A DNA stretch of 64,000 bases from Bordetella genomosp. 10. Lineage in GTDB: Bacteria > Pseudomonadota > Gammaproteobacteria > Burkholderiales > Burkholderiaceae_B. How positions within the stretch are numbered: position 1 is the stretch's first letter; each line of letters starts with the position of its first letter. The DNA lies in the NCBI RefSeq assembly GCF_002261225.1, contig NZ_NEVM01000005.1, positions 2,728,001 to 2,792,000 on the forward strand, read 5' to 3'. The notes beneath the pieces were generated by a model, which saw only the letters and a list, made by a program, of their open reading frames with translations, searched no databases and had not been told where the DNA came from. Of the stretch, positions 21,844 through 31,700 are shown one piece after another. A program made the translations under genes and the position numbers.

Positions 21844-22728
21844 CTAGAAATGCACCGAGCACCGAATCCCCGCGGGGATCCGGTTGTTCTTGTTGTCGAC
21901 CTTGAGCAGCACCACGAAAGTGCCGCTGGCTGCGTCCATCACCTTGTCGATACGCCATACGCTGGCGCGCAGGGGCTTGTCGCTGATGGCGCCGTTGACC
22001 GTCACCTCGGCGGCCGCTTCCATCTTGATCTGCCCGTACAGGCTTTCAGGCACCACGACCTTGACCAGCAGGGGATCGATCTGGGCCAGCTTGACGATCT
22101 TGTTGTCGTTGACGCGATCGCCGGGGCCGGCATAGCGCTCGGCGACCACGCCGTCGAAGGGGCTCCGGATGCTGCGCTCGGCCAGGATGGCCTGCTGCAG
22201 CTCGACCTGCAGCGCCGCCTGGCGGCTCTTCGAGCTGATCTCGTCGTAGTCGCTGGCCGGCAACAGCTTCTTCGCGTACATGTCGCTGTTGCGCTGCACG
22301 GCGCGCGCCAGGTAGGCGGACTCGGCGCGGCGCACGTTCAAGGTGGCTTCATCGACCCTGCTGTTCAAGGTGACCACCACGTCGCCCTTCTTGACGGTGT
22401 CGCCGCGCTGCACCGAAATCTTTTCGATGACGCCGGCGACGGGGCTGCCCAGTTCGGAAACCATATAGGGTTCGATCAGGCACGCCATGGGCGTTTGCAG
22501 GCTGACGGCGTCGTGGCCGCCCGCCCCGCCGCCGGGCAATGCCGTCGGCGAGAGCCTGTCGGATGACAGATCGGATTGCGCGGAAGGCAGCGCCAGGGGC
22601 GGCGATTGCGCGAGGGCCGGCGCCTGGCTCGCGAGAAGCAGGAAGGCGGCCGCCACTGGCCCCAGGACGCGGCGGGCGCGCGGCGCCCCGGAGGATGCGG
22701 ATGTGATTCGGTCTGTCGGCATGATCAT
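21844..22728 (-). CDS. HlyD-type periplasmic adaptor protein
   Basis: A 294-residue protein with a signal peptide or N-terminal anchor (residues 18-41, ending PALAQS). A split lipoyl-like domain follows: VAGVIEKISVQRGDTVKKGD near 97-116, and IRSPFDGVVAERYAGPGDRV near 187-206, flanking a short alpha-helical hairpin. A beta-barrel region follows. It resembles membrane-fusion proteins that join inner-membrane exporters to TolC, but is shorter than most. The start ATG at 22728 lies 2 bp after the secA-like stop; a second ATG two codons later is possible. It is the last gene of the export operon. Confidence 0.85.
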   Translation of the reverse strand: MIMPTDRITSASSGAPRARRVLGPVAAAFLLLASQAPALAQSPPLALPSAQSDLSSDRLSPTALPGGGAGGHDAVSLQTPMACLIEPYMVSELGSPVAGVIEKISVQRGDTVKKGDVVVTLNSRVDEATLNVRRAESAYLARAVQRNSDMYAKKLLPASDYDEISSKSRQAALQVELQQAILAERSIRSPFDGVVAERYAGPGDRVNDNKIVKLAQIDPLLVKVVVPESLYGQIKMEAAAEVTVNGAISDKPLRASVWRIDKVMDAASGTFVVLLKVDNKNNRIPAGIRCSVHF

Positions 22729-22730
22729 CT

Positions 22731-24701
22731 TCAATCGCCCTGCCCGGAAAAGGACAGGGACTTCTCCAATTGCTCGTCGGCGGCGACCAGGCGCTTGCGG
22801 TCGCGGGCCTGGGTGATTTCGGTGCGTCGTTGGGCGTGGCGCAGCCAGCGCGCGCCCAGCCCGGGAAAGGCCGCCAGGATGGGGACCATGGCGCGCGCCA
22901 TCCACGTGCGGGCCACGCTGTCGAGCACCGCGTCCTCCAGCGACAGGATGGCCTCCGCGTGCCCGGGATCGCCCTGGCGCGCGCAACGGCCCTGCAACTG
23001 GCGGTCGATGCGGGCGGACTCGTGCCGCTCGGTCAGGATCACGTGCAGCCCCCCGGCCGCGCGGGCCTCGTCCGACAAGGCGATGTCGGTGCCGCGCCCG
23101 GCCATGTTGGTGGCGATCATGATGCTGCCCGTCTCTCCCGCCCGCGCCACCATCCCGGCCTCGTCGGCGTCCTGCTTGGCGTTGAGGATCACGGGCGCCA
23201 GGCCCGCGGCGGCCAGATGGCGGCCGACTTCCTCGGACGCCGCCACCGACCGGGTGCCGATCAGCACGGGCACGCCGCGCGCGTGCAGCGCCGCCGTGCG
23301 CGCGCACACCGCCGCCCATTTGTCGCGCAGGGTGCGGCAGACCACGTCGGGCCGGTACAGGCGCCGCGATTTGCGGTGCGTGGGGATGGGCACCACCGGC
23401 AGGTCGTAGACGCGGCCGAGCTCCTTGCGGATTTCCGCGGCGGTGCCCGTCATGCCGGACAGGCGCAGGTAGTGCTTGAAAAACCGCTGGTAGCTGATGC
23501 TCTTGAGCGTCTGGCGGGGGTCGGTCAGTGCCAACCCCTCCTTGTATTCGATCATCTGGTGCAGGCCCTGGCCCCAGGACCGGTCGGCCATCACGCGGCC
23601 AGTGAACTCGTCCACCACCATGATCTTGCCGTCGCGGATGATGTACTGCTCGTCCACCTGGTAGAGATGCAGGACGGTCAGCGCGTTCAGCGTCAGCTCC
23701 TCCCGCCGGAAGGGGATGTTCCAGGGCTCGGGCAGCGCGGCGCAGCGCGTCCGCAACGCCTCCCGGCCCTCCTCCGTCAGGCCCACGCGGCGCTCGTCGC
23801 GCAATACGCGATAGTGTTCCGGCGCCAGCGCGCGCGCCAGGTCCACCGCCTGGCGGGTGACGCCGGCGATGTCCTGCTCCTGCACGCCGGAAATGATCAG
23901 CGGGGTGCGGGCCTCGTCCACCAGCACACTGTCGGCCTCGTCGACGATGGCGTAGCACAGGCCGCGCAGGTAGAGCCGGGAAGTGCGCCCCGCGCCGCCG
24001 CGCAACCGCTCCAGGCGCAGGCTGTCCTCGTCCTTGTCGTCATCGAGCACGATGAGATCGCGCAGGTAGTCGAACACCACCGTCTTGTTGGAGCAATAGA
24101 CGATATCGGCCCGGTAGGCCGCGCGCCGCGCCGGTATGTCCATCTCCGCCGTGACGGCGGCCACGGTCAGGCCCAGCGCCTCGTAAACCGGCGCCATGAT
24201 GGCCGCATCGCGCTCGACCAGGTAGTCGTTGGTGGTGATGACGTGCACCGGCAGGCCGGCCAGCGCGGCCGTCGCCGCGGGCAGCGTGGCGGTCAGGGTC
24301 TTGCCCTCGCCGGTATGCATCTCGGCGACCATGCCTTGCAGCATCACCCAGCCGCCCAGCACCTGCACGTCGAAATGCGTCTTGCCCAGGGTCTGCCGCG
24401 CGGCCTCGCGCACCAGGGCAAAGGCGCGCGCGGCGGTGGCGGCGGTAATGCCCTGGCAGCGCAGGTCGTAGGCCGCCGCGGCCGCCTTTTCCCGCAACTG
24501 CTCCAGCGATGGCTGCCCCAGCAGCTCCCCCTCGCGCCGCACCCGCGCGACGATGCGGCGGCTGCGCCACAGGGGCTGGCGCCATTGCCGCCGCAGGCCG
24601 CGCAGCCATCCGGTTCCCCACGCTTCCAGGCGATTGGCATAACGCTCGCTTTCCCTTTCGGGATAGAGCGGGTTGGGCTGCGCGATGGCGACGCTATCCA
24701 T
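22731..24701 (-). CDS. Shortened SecA-like ATPase of the giant-protein export locus
   Basis: A 656-residue DEAD-motor protein. Walker A MHTGEGKT is at 128-135, the DEAD box at 254-257 (IVDEADSVLVDEARTPLIIS). A compact crosslinking-like domain has VDEFTGRVMADRSWGQGLHQ, and NBD2 has NMAGRGTDIAL and LQGRCARQGDPG. Housekeeping SecA is about 900 residues; here only about 70 residues follow NBD2, so most of the helical scaffold/wing and the C-terminal zinc tail are missing. The N-terminus (about 60 residues, Arg/Trp-rich) is also unusual. The start is 1 bp after the M50 gene stop. A specialised motor for the giant substrate is inferred; it could work with SecYEG or with the membrane proteins of this locus. 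Confidence 0.9.
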   Translation of the reverse strand: MDSVAIAQPNPLYPERESERYANRLEAWGTGWLRGLRRQWRQPLWRSRRIVARVRREGELLGQPSLEQLREKAAAAAYDLRCQGITAATAARAFALVREAARQTLGKTHFDVQVLGGWVMLQGMVAEMHTGEGKTLTATLPAATAALAGLPVHVITTNDYLVERDAAIMAPVYEALGLTVAAVTAEMDIPARRAAYRADIVYCSNKTVVFDYLRDLIVLDDDKDEDSLRLERLRGGAGRTSRLYLRGLCYAIVDEADSVLVDEARTPLIISGVQEQDIAGVTRQAVDLARALAPEHYRVLRDERRVGLTEEGREALRTRCAALPEPWNIPFRREELTLNALTVLHLYQVDEQYIIRDGKIMVVDEFTGRVMADRSWGQGLHQMIEYKEGLALTDPRQTLKSISYQRFFKHYLRLSGMTGTAAEIRKELGRVYDLPVVPIPTHRKSRRLYRPDVVCRTLRDKWAAVCARTAALHARGVPVLIGTRSVAASEEVGRHLAAAGLAPVILNAKQDADEAGMVARAGETGSIMIATNMAGRGTDIALSDEARAAGGLHVILTERHESARIDRQLQGRCARQGDPGHAEAILSLEDAVLDSVARTWMARAMVPILAAFPGLGARWLRHAQRRTEITQARDRKRLVAADEQLEKSLSFSGQGD

Positions 24702-24702
24702 G

Positions 24703-26856
24703 TCACACCTGAAGCTGATGCAGGACGACCTGCCTCAGGGCGTCATAGGCCTGCTGCAACAAAGGCCGCGGCGCATGCTCGAACTTCACGTAGACGCGCC
24801 CGCCCAGATACAGGCGCGGCATGCCGGGCGGCAGCGCCAGGTCCATGACGAACAGGTTTTCGGCGGATTTCGCCGCGCCGTCCTTGGACTTGCGCGTGTC
24901 CACGCCGATGGTGCCGCCGCCTTGCAGGCTGAGCGCCATGCTGGGAAGTTCGTCGGTGGCGGCGGGCACCTCGCGCGCGATGGCCACGCCGTAGGAGCGC
25001 CCGGTATCCTGCGCCAGCCGCACGCTGACGCCTTCGTTCGAGCGGTGGATGCGCTCCAGGCCGGACTGCGGCACGACCACCCGCACGTATTCCGCGTCGG
25101 TCAGCACATAGCCCAGCAGCTCGCCCCTTTGCACATAGCGGCCGACCATGTCGCCCGGATGGGCCGGCACGAAGCGGCCCTCGTGCGCGCTGGCCACGCG
25201 CTGGGCGTCGGCCTGGCCCTGGACGATACGCCGCTCCGTCTGCAAGCTGGCCCATTGGTGCCGCATGATGTCGGCCTGCACGCGGTTCTTGGCGTAGGCC
25301 TCCACGTACCTGGCCTGGTATTCGTCGGACTGGGCGGCCAGCGTGGCGAGCCGGCGGTCCAGCTCGTCGTTGTCCAGGATGACCAGGGGCGTGCCGGCGG
25401 GGATCACCCTGTCGTCCTCGCCCAGCGCCTGCCGGATGAAACCGCTGACGGGGGCCCGCAGTTGCGCGGTGGGCGGAACCCACACGACGCCTTCGGTATT
25501 GGTCGACGCCGGCACGGGCGCCAGCCCCAGGAGCCCCGCGATGGCCACCACGCACACCGCCGCCACCAGGTAGGACCGCGCCGGCCGGGCCTGGATCTGC
25601 GGATCCGTGCAGAGGTGACGGACCAGATGCCACAGCGGCAGGACGATGGCCGTGTACAGCGACCACAGCGCCAGCAGGATGCCGAAGAAGAAAAACCGCT
25701 TGGCCACGATGAAGATGGCCAGGCTCATGATGAACAGGCGGTAGCAGAAGGACAGTACCGCGTAGCAGACGAACCAGGCCTTTTCTCCGGCGCCGGCGTG
25801 CGGCGGCTCGGCCGCCTCCAGCCAGAGCAGGTAGCGCTTGGCCAGGTAGCCCACATAGGCATTGGCGCGCTGGCCCAGGTTGGGTATCTCGATGGCGTCC
25901 GACAGGACGTAGTAGCCGTCATAGCGCAGCAGCGGATTGCCGTTCATCAGCAGCGTCGATACGCCGCAGATCAGCACCACGGTATAGGCGACCGAACGGA
26001 GCGGGCCGGGATCCAGTTGCACCCAGGCCGCCATCGCCAGGCCGGCGAGGAACAGCTCCACCATGATCCCCGCGGCGCCGACCAGCATGCGGTGGCGCTT
26101 CTCCGGAAAGGCCGCGGCCGCCGACGCGTCCACGTACGGGATGGGCACCAGCAGCAGGAACATCAGGCCGATCTCGTGCACCTCGCCGCCGCGCACCTTG
26201 ATGGCATAGGCGTGTCCCAATTCATGGATGGCCTTGACGATGGGATACACCAGCACCATGGTCACGACGTTGCCGGCGGAAAACACCTGGTCCCAGACGT
26301 TGTGCGTCAAGGCCTGCCAGTGCATGGCTCCCTGCGCGGCCCCATAACCCACCACCGCCAGCCACAGCAGGGCGCCGAACCAGGTGAAGATCCAGCGCAC
26401 CAGCGGCAGGGTGCGCGCCAGCCAGCGGTCCGGATCCACCAGCGGCAGTTTCAGCGCGCTGGGATTGCCGACGTACTGCTTGATCTTCTGCATGCGCTGG
26501 CGGCGCCGGCGTTCCACCAGGTCGCGCACGTCGGGGGCCCGGTCGGTCAGCAGCACGTCCGCGCGGTGCAACTGCGCCATCAGCCGGATGACCTCGTCCT
26601 GGGGCATGGCGTCGTCGGGCAACTGGCCGCAGGCGATGTCCCAGATCTGCTGCACCGTGCGCCGGCCATCCATCAGGCTGATCAGCAGATTGGCCTCGGG
26701 CGTGTAGCGGTGGAATTCGCCGTTGCTCTGGTCCTGCATCACGTACCAGATTTCGCCGCGATAGACGTGGCGATGGATGCGCACGTGCGAACGCAGGCGC
26801 GGCCGCAGGTTGCCGACGCGGTGCCAGGCGCTGCTGTGGAGGGCGGTGACGGCCAT
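24703..26856 (-). CDS. PqqD-like / M50 site-2-protease / HlyD fusion protein
   Basis: A 717-residue inner-membrane protein. Residues 25-108 resemble a PqqD-type peptide-recognition domain (RYTPEANLLISLMDGRRTVQQIWD). Membrane helices start near 152. The zinc motif HELGH is at 211-215 inside a helix, and the second metal ligand is probably D313 in NPLLRYDGYY, as in site-2 proteases (M50). Further helices run to about 450. Residues 455-700 are a HlyD-like adaptor with RAPVSGFIRQ near 477 and a coiled hairpin. So substrate binding, intramembrane cleavage (or a protease-derived scaffold) and a periplasmic adaptor are combined. It is 18 bp after the GAF-HlyD gene. Confidence 0.88.
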   Translation of the reverse strand: MAVTALHSSAWHRVGNLRPRLRSHVRIHRHVYRGEIWYVMQDQSNGEFHRYTPEANLLISLMDGRRTVQQIWDIACGQLPDDAMPQDEVIRLMAQLHRADVLLTDRAPDVRDLVERRRRQRMQKIKQYVGNPSALKLPLVDPDRWLARTLPLVRWIFTWFGALLWLAVVGYGAAQGAMHWQALTHNVWDQVFSAGNVVTMVLVYPIVKAIHELGHAYAIKVRGGEVHEIGLMFLLLVPIPYVDASAAAAFPEKRHRMLVGAAGIMVELFLAGLAMAAWVQLDPGPLRSVAYTVVLICGVSTLLMNGNPLLRYDGYYVLSDAIEIPNLGQRANAYVGYLAKRYLLWLEAAEPPHAGAGEKAWFVCYAVLSFCYRLFIMSLAIFIVAKRFFFFGILLALWSLYTAIVLPLWHLVRHLCTDPQIQARPARSYLVAAVCVVAIAGLLGLAPVPASTNTEGVVWVPPTAQLRAPVSGFIRQALGEDDRVIPAGTPLVILDNDELDRRLATLAAQSDEYQARYVEAYAKNRVQADIMRHQWASLQTERRIVQGQADAQRVASAHEGRFVPAHPGDMVGRYVQRGELLGYVLTDAEYVRVVVPQSGLERIHRSNEGVSVRLAQDTGRSYGVAIAREVPAATDELPSMALSLQGGGTIGVDTRKSKDGAAKSAENLFVMDLALPPGMPRLYLGGRVYVKFEHAPRPLLQQAYDALRQVVLHQLQV

Positions 26857-26874
26857 GGTCTGCTGTCCGCCTCG

Positions 26875-28707
26875 CTATTGGAACCAGTCCCACCACTTCA
26901 GGCGGAACCACTCGACGAAGCCGTGCGTCCAGATCCAGAAGTAGCTGCGCCGGCCGATGTCTATCTTGCCCACGCCTTCCATGCCGGGACGCAGGGCCGG
27001 CAGGGCGTCGCCGTCCAGGCGCGCCTCCAGGCGGAACACGCTCTTGCCCTCCTGCACCTGGGCCAGGGGCACCACGCGCAGGACGGTGAAGGGAATCTGG
27101 CGGTCGGGCATGGCCGCCAGCGCCACGCGGCCGGTCTGGCCGACGGCGATGTCGTCGATCTCGCGGTCGTCGACGTCCAGCCACAGGCGGTAGCGGTCCA
27201 TCGGCGAGATCTTGAACAGCTCCTGGCCCCGCTTGACCGCCTCGCCCAGTTGCTGGGTGAGGTCGCCGCTGACCAGGATGCCGGCGAAGGGCGCCTTCAG
27301 CGACGCGCGCGCGATCTGTTCCCGGTAGAACTGGATCTGTGCCGACGCCTGGCGGGCCTGGGCCTGGGCGATGGCGGCGGCCGCGCTGTTGCCTTGCGCC
27401 ATCGCCTCCTCGGACTGGCGACGGTATTGCACCTCCAGGTTGCCGGCGCGCAGCAGCTCCAGCTCGGTCTCGCGCGTGTCGAAGGTGGCCAGGACCTCGT
27501 CCTTGGCCACCACGTCGCCGGCGCGCCGCGGCGCGTCGCTGACGTAGCCGTCGAAGGGCGCGGCCAATGAACGCTGGATGACGCCTTGCACCGTCGCGGT
27601 GGCGGTGACGCGGAACGGGCCCGGCACCAGCACGCCGAAAAGCACCACCGCCAACAGCAGCAGCGCCAGCAGCTTGCGGCCGATATGGCGCGCGCCGAAC
27701 AGGCGTCCGCACTCGCGCAGCGCGGCATCGCGCCAGCGTAGCCAGAACGGGCGCTCCTGCTGCTGGCGTTGATAGAGGATGCGTCCGACCAGCACCACGA
27801 TGCTCTGGCACAGCTCGATGTCGTGGCTGTCGAAAGGACGGTCGTCGGGCCGCTCGAAGACCATGGCCCCCTGGGTCTGCGCGTCGGGCGCGAAGGGGAT
27901 GGTCAACAGGCTGAGGTTGCCGAACTCGCGGCCCAGCTTCTGGTGGGCGCGCGATTGCAGCGTCCGCTCTCGGTCCTGCGGCAGGCAGACCAGGGTGTTC
28001 TGGTCTATCGCCTCGTCCATCGCCTCGGCCACGGCGTGGATCAGGTTGGTGCTCTGGGAGAACTTGCTGCTGTGCGACAGCGCGTACACGCGCGAGCGGC
28101 CATCGCGGCGCAGGCCGATGCTGACACGGTCGCAGTCCAGCCGCGTCGCCAGGTCGGTCGCCAGCGTCAGGGCCACGTCCTTGAAGCTGCCCTCCTTCAA
28201 CGCCTTGGCCACGCTGTTGATGACCGTCATCAGGCGCTCGACGCTGCGCTCGCTGGCCTGGTCGGCGCTTTGCGCCAGCCATGACTCCAGGACGCCGGCG
28301 CCCCAGCGCAGCTTCTGGATCAGCGGCTCGGGCGGCTGCGGCGCGGTCTGGAAGGCGGCGACGCCGTGCAGGCGTCCCCCCAGCAGGATGGGATACGCCA
28401 CCACCAGCCGCTGGCCGTCCAGGCTGACGGCCACCTCGCGGTCGGCCAGGGATTCGTTGACCGTGTCGTAGAGCGACGCGTCGGGGGCGCCGCCCTCGGG
28501 GAACCAGGCCGCCGGCTCGAAAGGCCCGGTGTCCGGCTCGCCCAGGACCAGGACGGCCTGGCGCGCGCGCGGCAACTGGCCGGCCTGCAAGGCCAGCCAC
28601 GCGCCCAGGAACGCGGACTTGTCGCCGGCCGCCGACAGCGCCGACCACCACGCGAGCTCCGCGCGATTGACCAGCACCGACACGGCGGCATTGCCTGCAT
28701 CATTCAT
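26875..28707 (-). CDS. GAF-domain / HlyD fusion membrane protein
   Basis: A 610-residue protein. A cytoplasmic part of about 340 residues contains a GAF-like domain near 155-315 (LATRLDCDRVSIGL, LLTIPFAPDAQTQGAMVFERP). A single membrane helix at about 345-363 follows, then a HlyD adaptor at 370-600 with lipoyl halves (LAAPFDGYVSDAPRRAGDVV and LKAPFAGILVSGD). It ends in an aromatic tail, FVEWFRLKWWDWFQ. Its ATG overlaps the last codons of the giant gene by 8 bp (ATGAATGA), giving translational coupling. The N-terminal domain could sense a small ligand or contact the motor. Confidence 0.88.
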   Translation of the reverse strand: MNDAGNAAVSVLVNRAELAWWSALSAAGDKSAFLGAWLALQAGQLPRARQAVLVLGEPDTGPFEPAAWFPEGGAPDASLYDTVNESLADREVAVSLDGQRLVVAYPILLGGRLHGVAAFQTAPQPPEPLIQKLRWGAGVLESWLAQSADQASERSVERLMTVINSVAKALKEGSFKDVALTLATDLATRLDCDRVSIGLRRDGRSRVYALSHSSKFSQSTNLIHAVAEAMDEAIDQNTLVCLPQDRERTLQSRAHQKLGREFGNLSLLTIPFAPDAQTQGAMVFERPDDRPFDSHDIELCQSIVVLVGRILYQRQQQERPFWLRWRDAALRECGRLFGARHIGRKLLALLLLAVVLFGVLVPGPFRVTATATVQGVIQRSLAAPFDGYVSDAPRRAGDVVAKDEVLATFDTRETELELLRAGNLEVQYRRQSEEAMAQGNSAAAAIAQAQARQASAQIQFYREQIARASLKAPFAGILVSGDLTQQLGEAVKRGQELFKISPMDRYRLWLDVDDREIDDIAVGQTGRVALAAMPDRQIPFTVLRVVPLAQVQEGKSVFRLEARLDGDALPALRPGMEGVGKIDIGRRSYFWIWTHGFVEWFRLKWWDWFQ

Positions 28708-31700
28708 CCGCGCTCACAGCCTCCACCGCCTGCCCAGCTTCCGCTGCGTCCATTGCATCCACGGCTTGCGCCGCCGCCACGCCGACCGTCGGTCCGCGCC
28801 TGCCCCCGGGCTTGCCCTTGCCCTTCGATTCCCAGGTATTGGTGCGGGAATTGAAGACCACGGTGCCCTTGCCTTGCTGGCCGTTGGCCGTGCCCAAGGC
28901 GCCGGCCAGGCCCAGCAGCGCCACGCCCGCGGCCAGCGCGGCGTGTTCGTGGCCGCCCTGCCCTGCCGTGGCGCCGGCGCCGGCGTGAGGCCGCGCGGCG
29001 GCTTTCGCCTGGGCCGATGCTTCCGGCTGGGCCGTATTGTCGGCATGTTCGGCCGCCGTGTCAGCAGGCGTTACAGGTGCTGTGGTTTTGCCGCGATTCT
29101 CCGGCGGCGCGTGGCGATGACGCACGGAGGCGGCGGTGTCCCGCGACTGGCCGCCCTCGCCGCCGCGCGGATCGTTGCGCGGCACGCTGACGGCGTCGCC
29201 GGCCACCCGCGCGCCGCCATTGGCGATGTCGTCTTCCTGCACGCCGATGACGATGTCCGGCTGGCGCGGCGTCATGCTGACCCGCGTTTCGCGCGGATCG
29301 CGGTTGCCGGCGAGCAGGGACAGCGCGCCGCGCGCGGCCCAGCCGTCGCCGGCCATGGGGCTGGCGACGCGCGGGATTTCCGGCGACTGCAGGTTCCAGT
29401 GGAAGGTGTAGAGATCCTCCAGCACGCGCGTGATCAGGTCCGGCCGGTTGCCGCCGGGGCCGAAACGCGTCAGGTTGGTGGCCACCCCGTTCTCGTTCAG
29501 CGTGATGGCCGCGTAGTCGCCCACCATGACGTCCTTGCCGAGGTTGCCGTTGAACAGGTCGCCGCCCTTGCCGCCCAGCATGATGTTGGCGCCGGAACCG
29601 GCCCACAGCGTATCGTCGTCGCCGTAGGCGATATCGGTGGTGGCGATCAGGCGCGGCAGGTCGTCGACGAACTGCACCATGCCGTTGTCGCCCAGCATGA
29701 TGTTGTCGCCCGCGCCGCTCTCCAGGTAGTCGCTGCCCTGCCCGCCTATCATCACGCCGGCGCCGTTGTTGTACAGCCTGTCGTTGCCGCCGGTGGCCGG
29801 GGAGAAGGACTGGAACAGCGCGATATGGCCGTTGGGGGTGTAGCTGGCCTGCGCGGCGTCGCCGGCGATGAGGTTGTAGCCCCCCGCGCCGGTGGCGCGG
29901 ATGACGTCGTCGCCCATGCCGCCGAACAGCACGTTGCGGCCGCCGCCCACCGTGATGGTGTTCACGCCGCCGGCCGACGGCAGGTCTATCGTGGACAGCG
30001 CCACGAGGCCCGCCCCGGACAGGTAGCGTACATTGCCGCCGGGCGCCGCGCTGTCGATGAAATCGCCACGGTCGCGCAGCCAGTTGACCGGCGCCGCCGT
30101 GACGATCTGGCCGTAGTTGGCAAAAACGATGTTGTTGCCGTCCAGCGCGTCGATGGCGTTGTTGCCGACCGCCAGGCGATCCGCCGCGGCGCCGACCGCC
30201 GCCTGCGCGGCCGCCGCCGGCGTCAGCACCAGGGTCAGCGAACGCAGCGACTGCTGGTCCACGCTGGCGCCGCGCGCGCTCATGTCCATCGGCGTGCCCA
30301 GATCGATGTTCAGGCCCGCGTTGCCGAAGACGATGTTCTCGCCCTGCCCGGCATGGATGACGTTGCTGCCGCCGCCCCCGGCGATCAGATCATTGCCCGA
30401 GCCGCCGACGATGACGTCGTTGCCCGCGCCGCCGTACAGGATGACGCCCTGCGTGGTGGCGCCGGCGTCCAGCGTGTTGTTGCCGGTGTTGCCGAAGTGC
30501 AGCGCCTGGCCGGCGACGCGCTGGCCGGGGGTGGCGGTGTAGTAGGCATCGTCCTGGCTGGTCGAGCCGAACAACAGCACGGGCCGGTCGGCGCCGCCCA
30601 CGGTGTCGCCCTGCGCGATCAGCAGGTTGTCGCCGCCGCCGCCCTGCACCAGGGTGACGGTGCCCACGGGCGCGTGCTTGACCGTGTAGACGTCGTTACC
30701 CGTGCCCAGCATGGTGTTGACCGACTCCACGCCGTGGAAGACCACGCCCTGGTCGTACACGTGGGAGGTGCCCCCGTGGCCGGTCTGGGTGACGGTTCCC
30801 GCGGCCGTGTCCAGGCCCTGCGTCATGCCCAATCCGGTCAGCCAGCCGAAGTCGGCCGCCCGCGGATCGTTGTAGACCTGGCCCAGGCCGTCGGTGCTGC
30901 GCGCCTGGCTCTGCATGCCGGCCTGGCCCACGGCGGTGCCGTCGTCGAACACGCGGACGCGGTCGTTGGTGGCCGTCGCCGTGGGGGTGCCGGTGGCGCG
31001 CGGCGCCAGCGTGCCGTCGGTTTCGGACGGCAGGTGGACGGCCTGGTGCAGCACGCCGTCGTAGTCCGGCTTGTCGAGCACGTCGCCTTCGATCAGCAGG
31101 CCGCCCTGGATGCCCGAGACGTCGTGCGCCTGGTCGGGGTAGTTGGCGTAGCTGATGCCGGTGACGGGATCGACGACGATGCCGGCCTGGTCGGCGGCGC
31201 GCGGCGAGCGCACCTTGTCGACGTCGTTGGCCGGCCCCGCGTAGGCCGGGTCGGCGACCGGGATGACGATGGGCGCCAGGGCCACGTCGCGCAGGCCGGG
31301 CAAGGTGGTGAAGAGCGAGGCGGACAGGTGCAGGTCCATGCCGGCAAGGTCCACCGCCGGCAGACCGGCGCCGGCGCCGTTGTCGACCTTGACCAGCACC
31401 TGCTGCGTGGCCGTCCAGGCCTGGGCTCCGGTGCCGTTGGCATCGAAGGTCAGGACCACGCTCTGATGCCAGGTCAGGCCGCCGTCGGTGGACAGCAGCA
31501 GGCCGCGGCCGTCCAGGCTGTCGAGCGCCTGGGCCAGCGTGCTGCTGGCCGGCAGGCCCGCGCCTTGGGTCAGCGAGCCGTACAGGGCCGACGATAGCAT
31601 CGCGCTGGTCAGCGACACGTAGGCCTGGCCGCTGGCCGGTTGCGGCATGACGCGGCTGTCCAGGCTCACGGACAGGGACAGGCTGTTGCTGCCGTCGCCG

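Noticed and set aside
29510..30500. Classical RTX type I toxin
   Set aside because: The Gly/Asp blocks are few and irregular, no ABC transporter is present, and the N-terminal motif is of the LEPR-XLL type.
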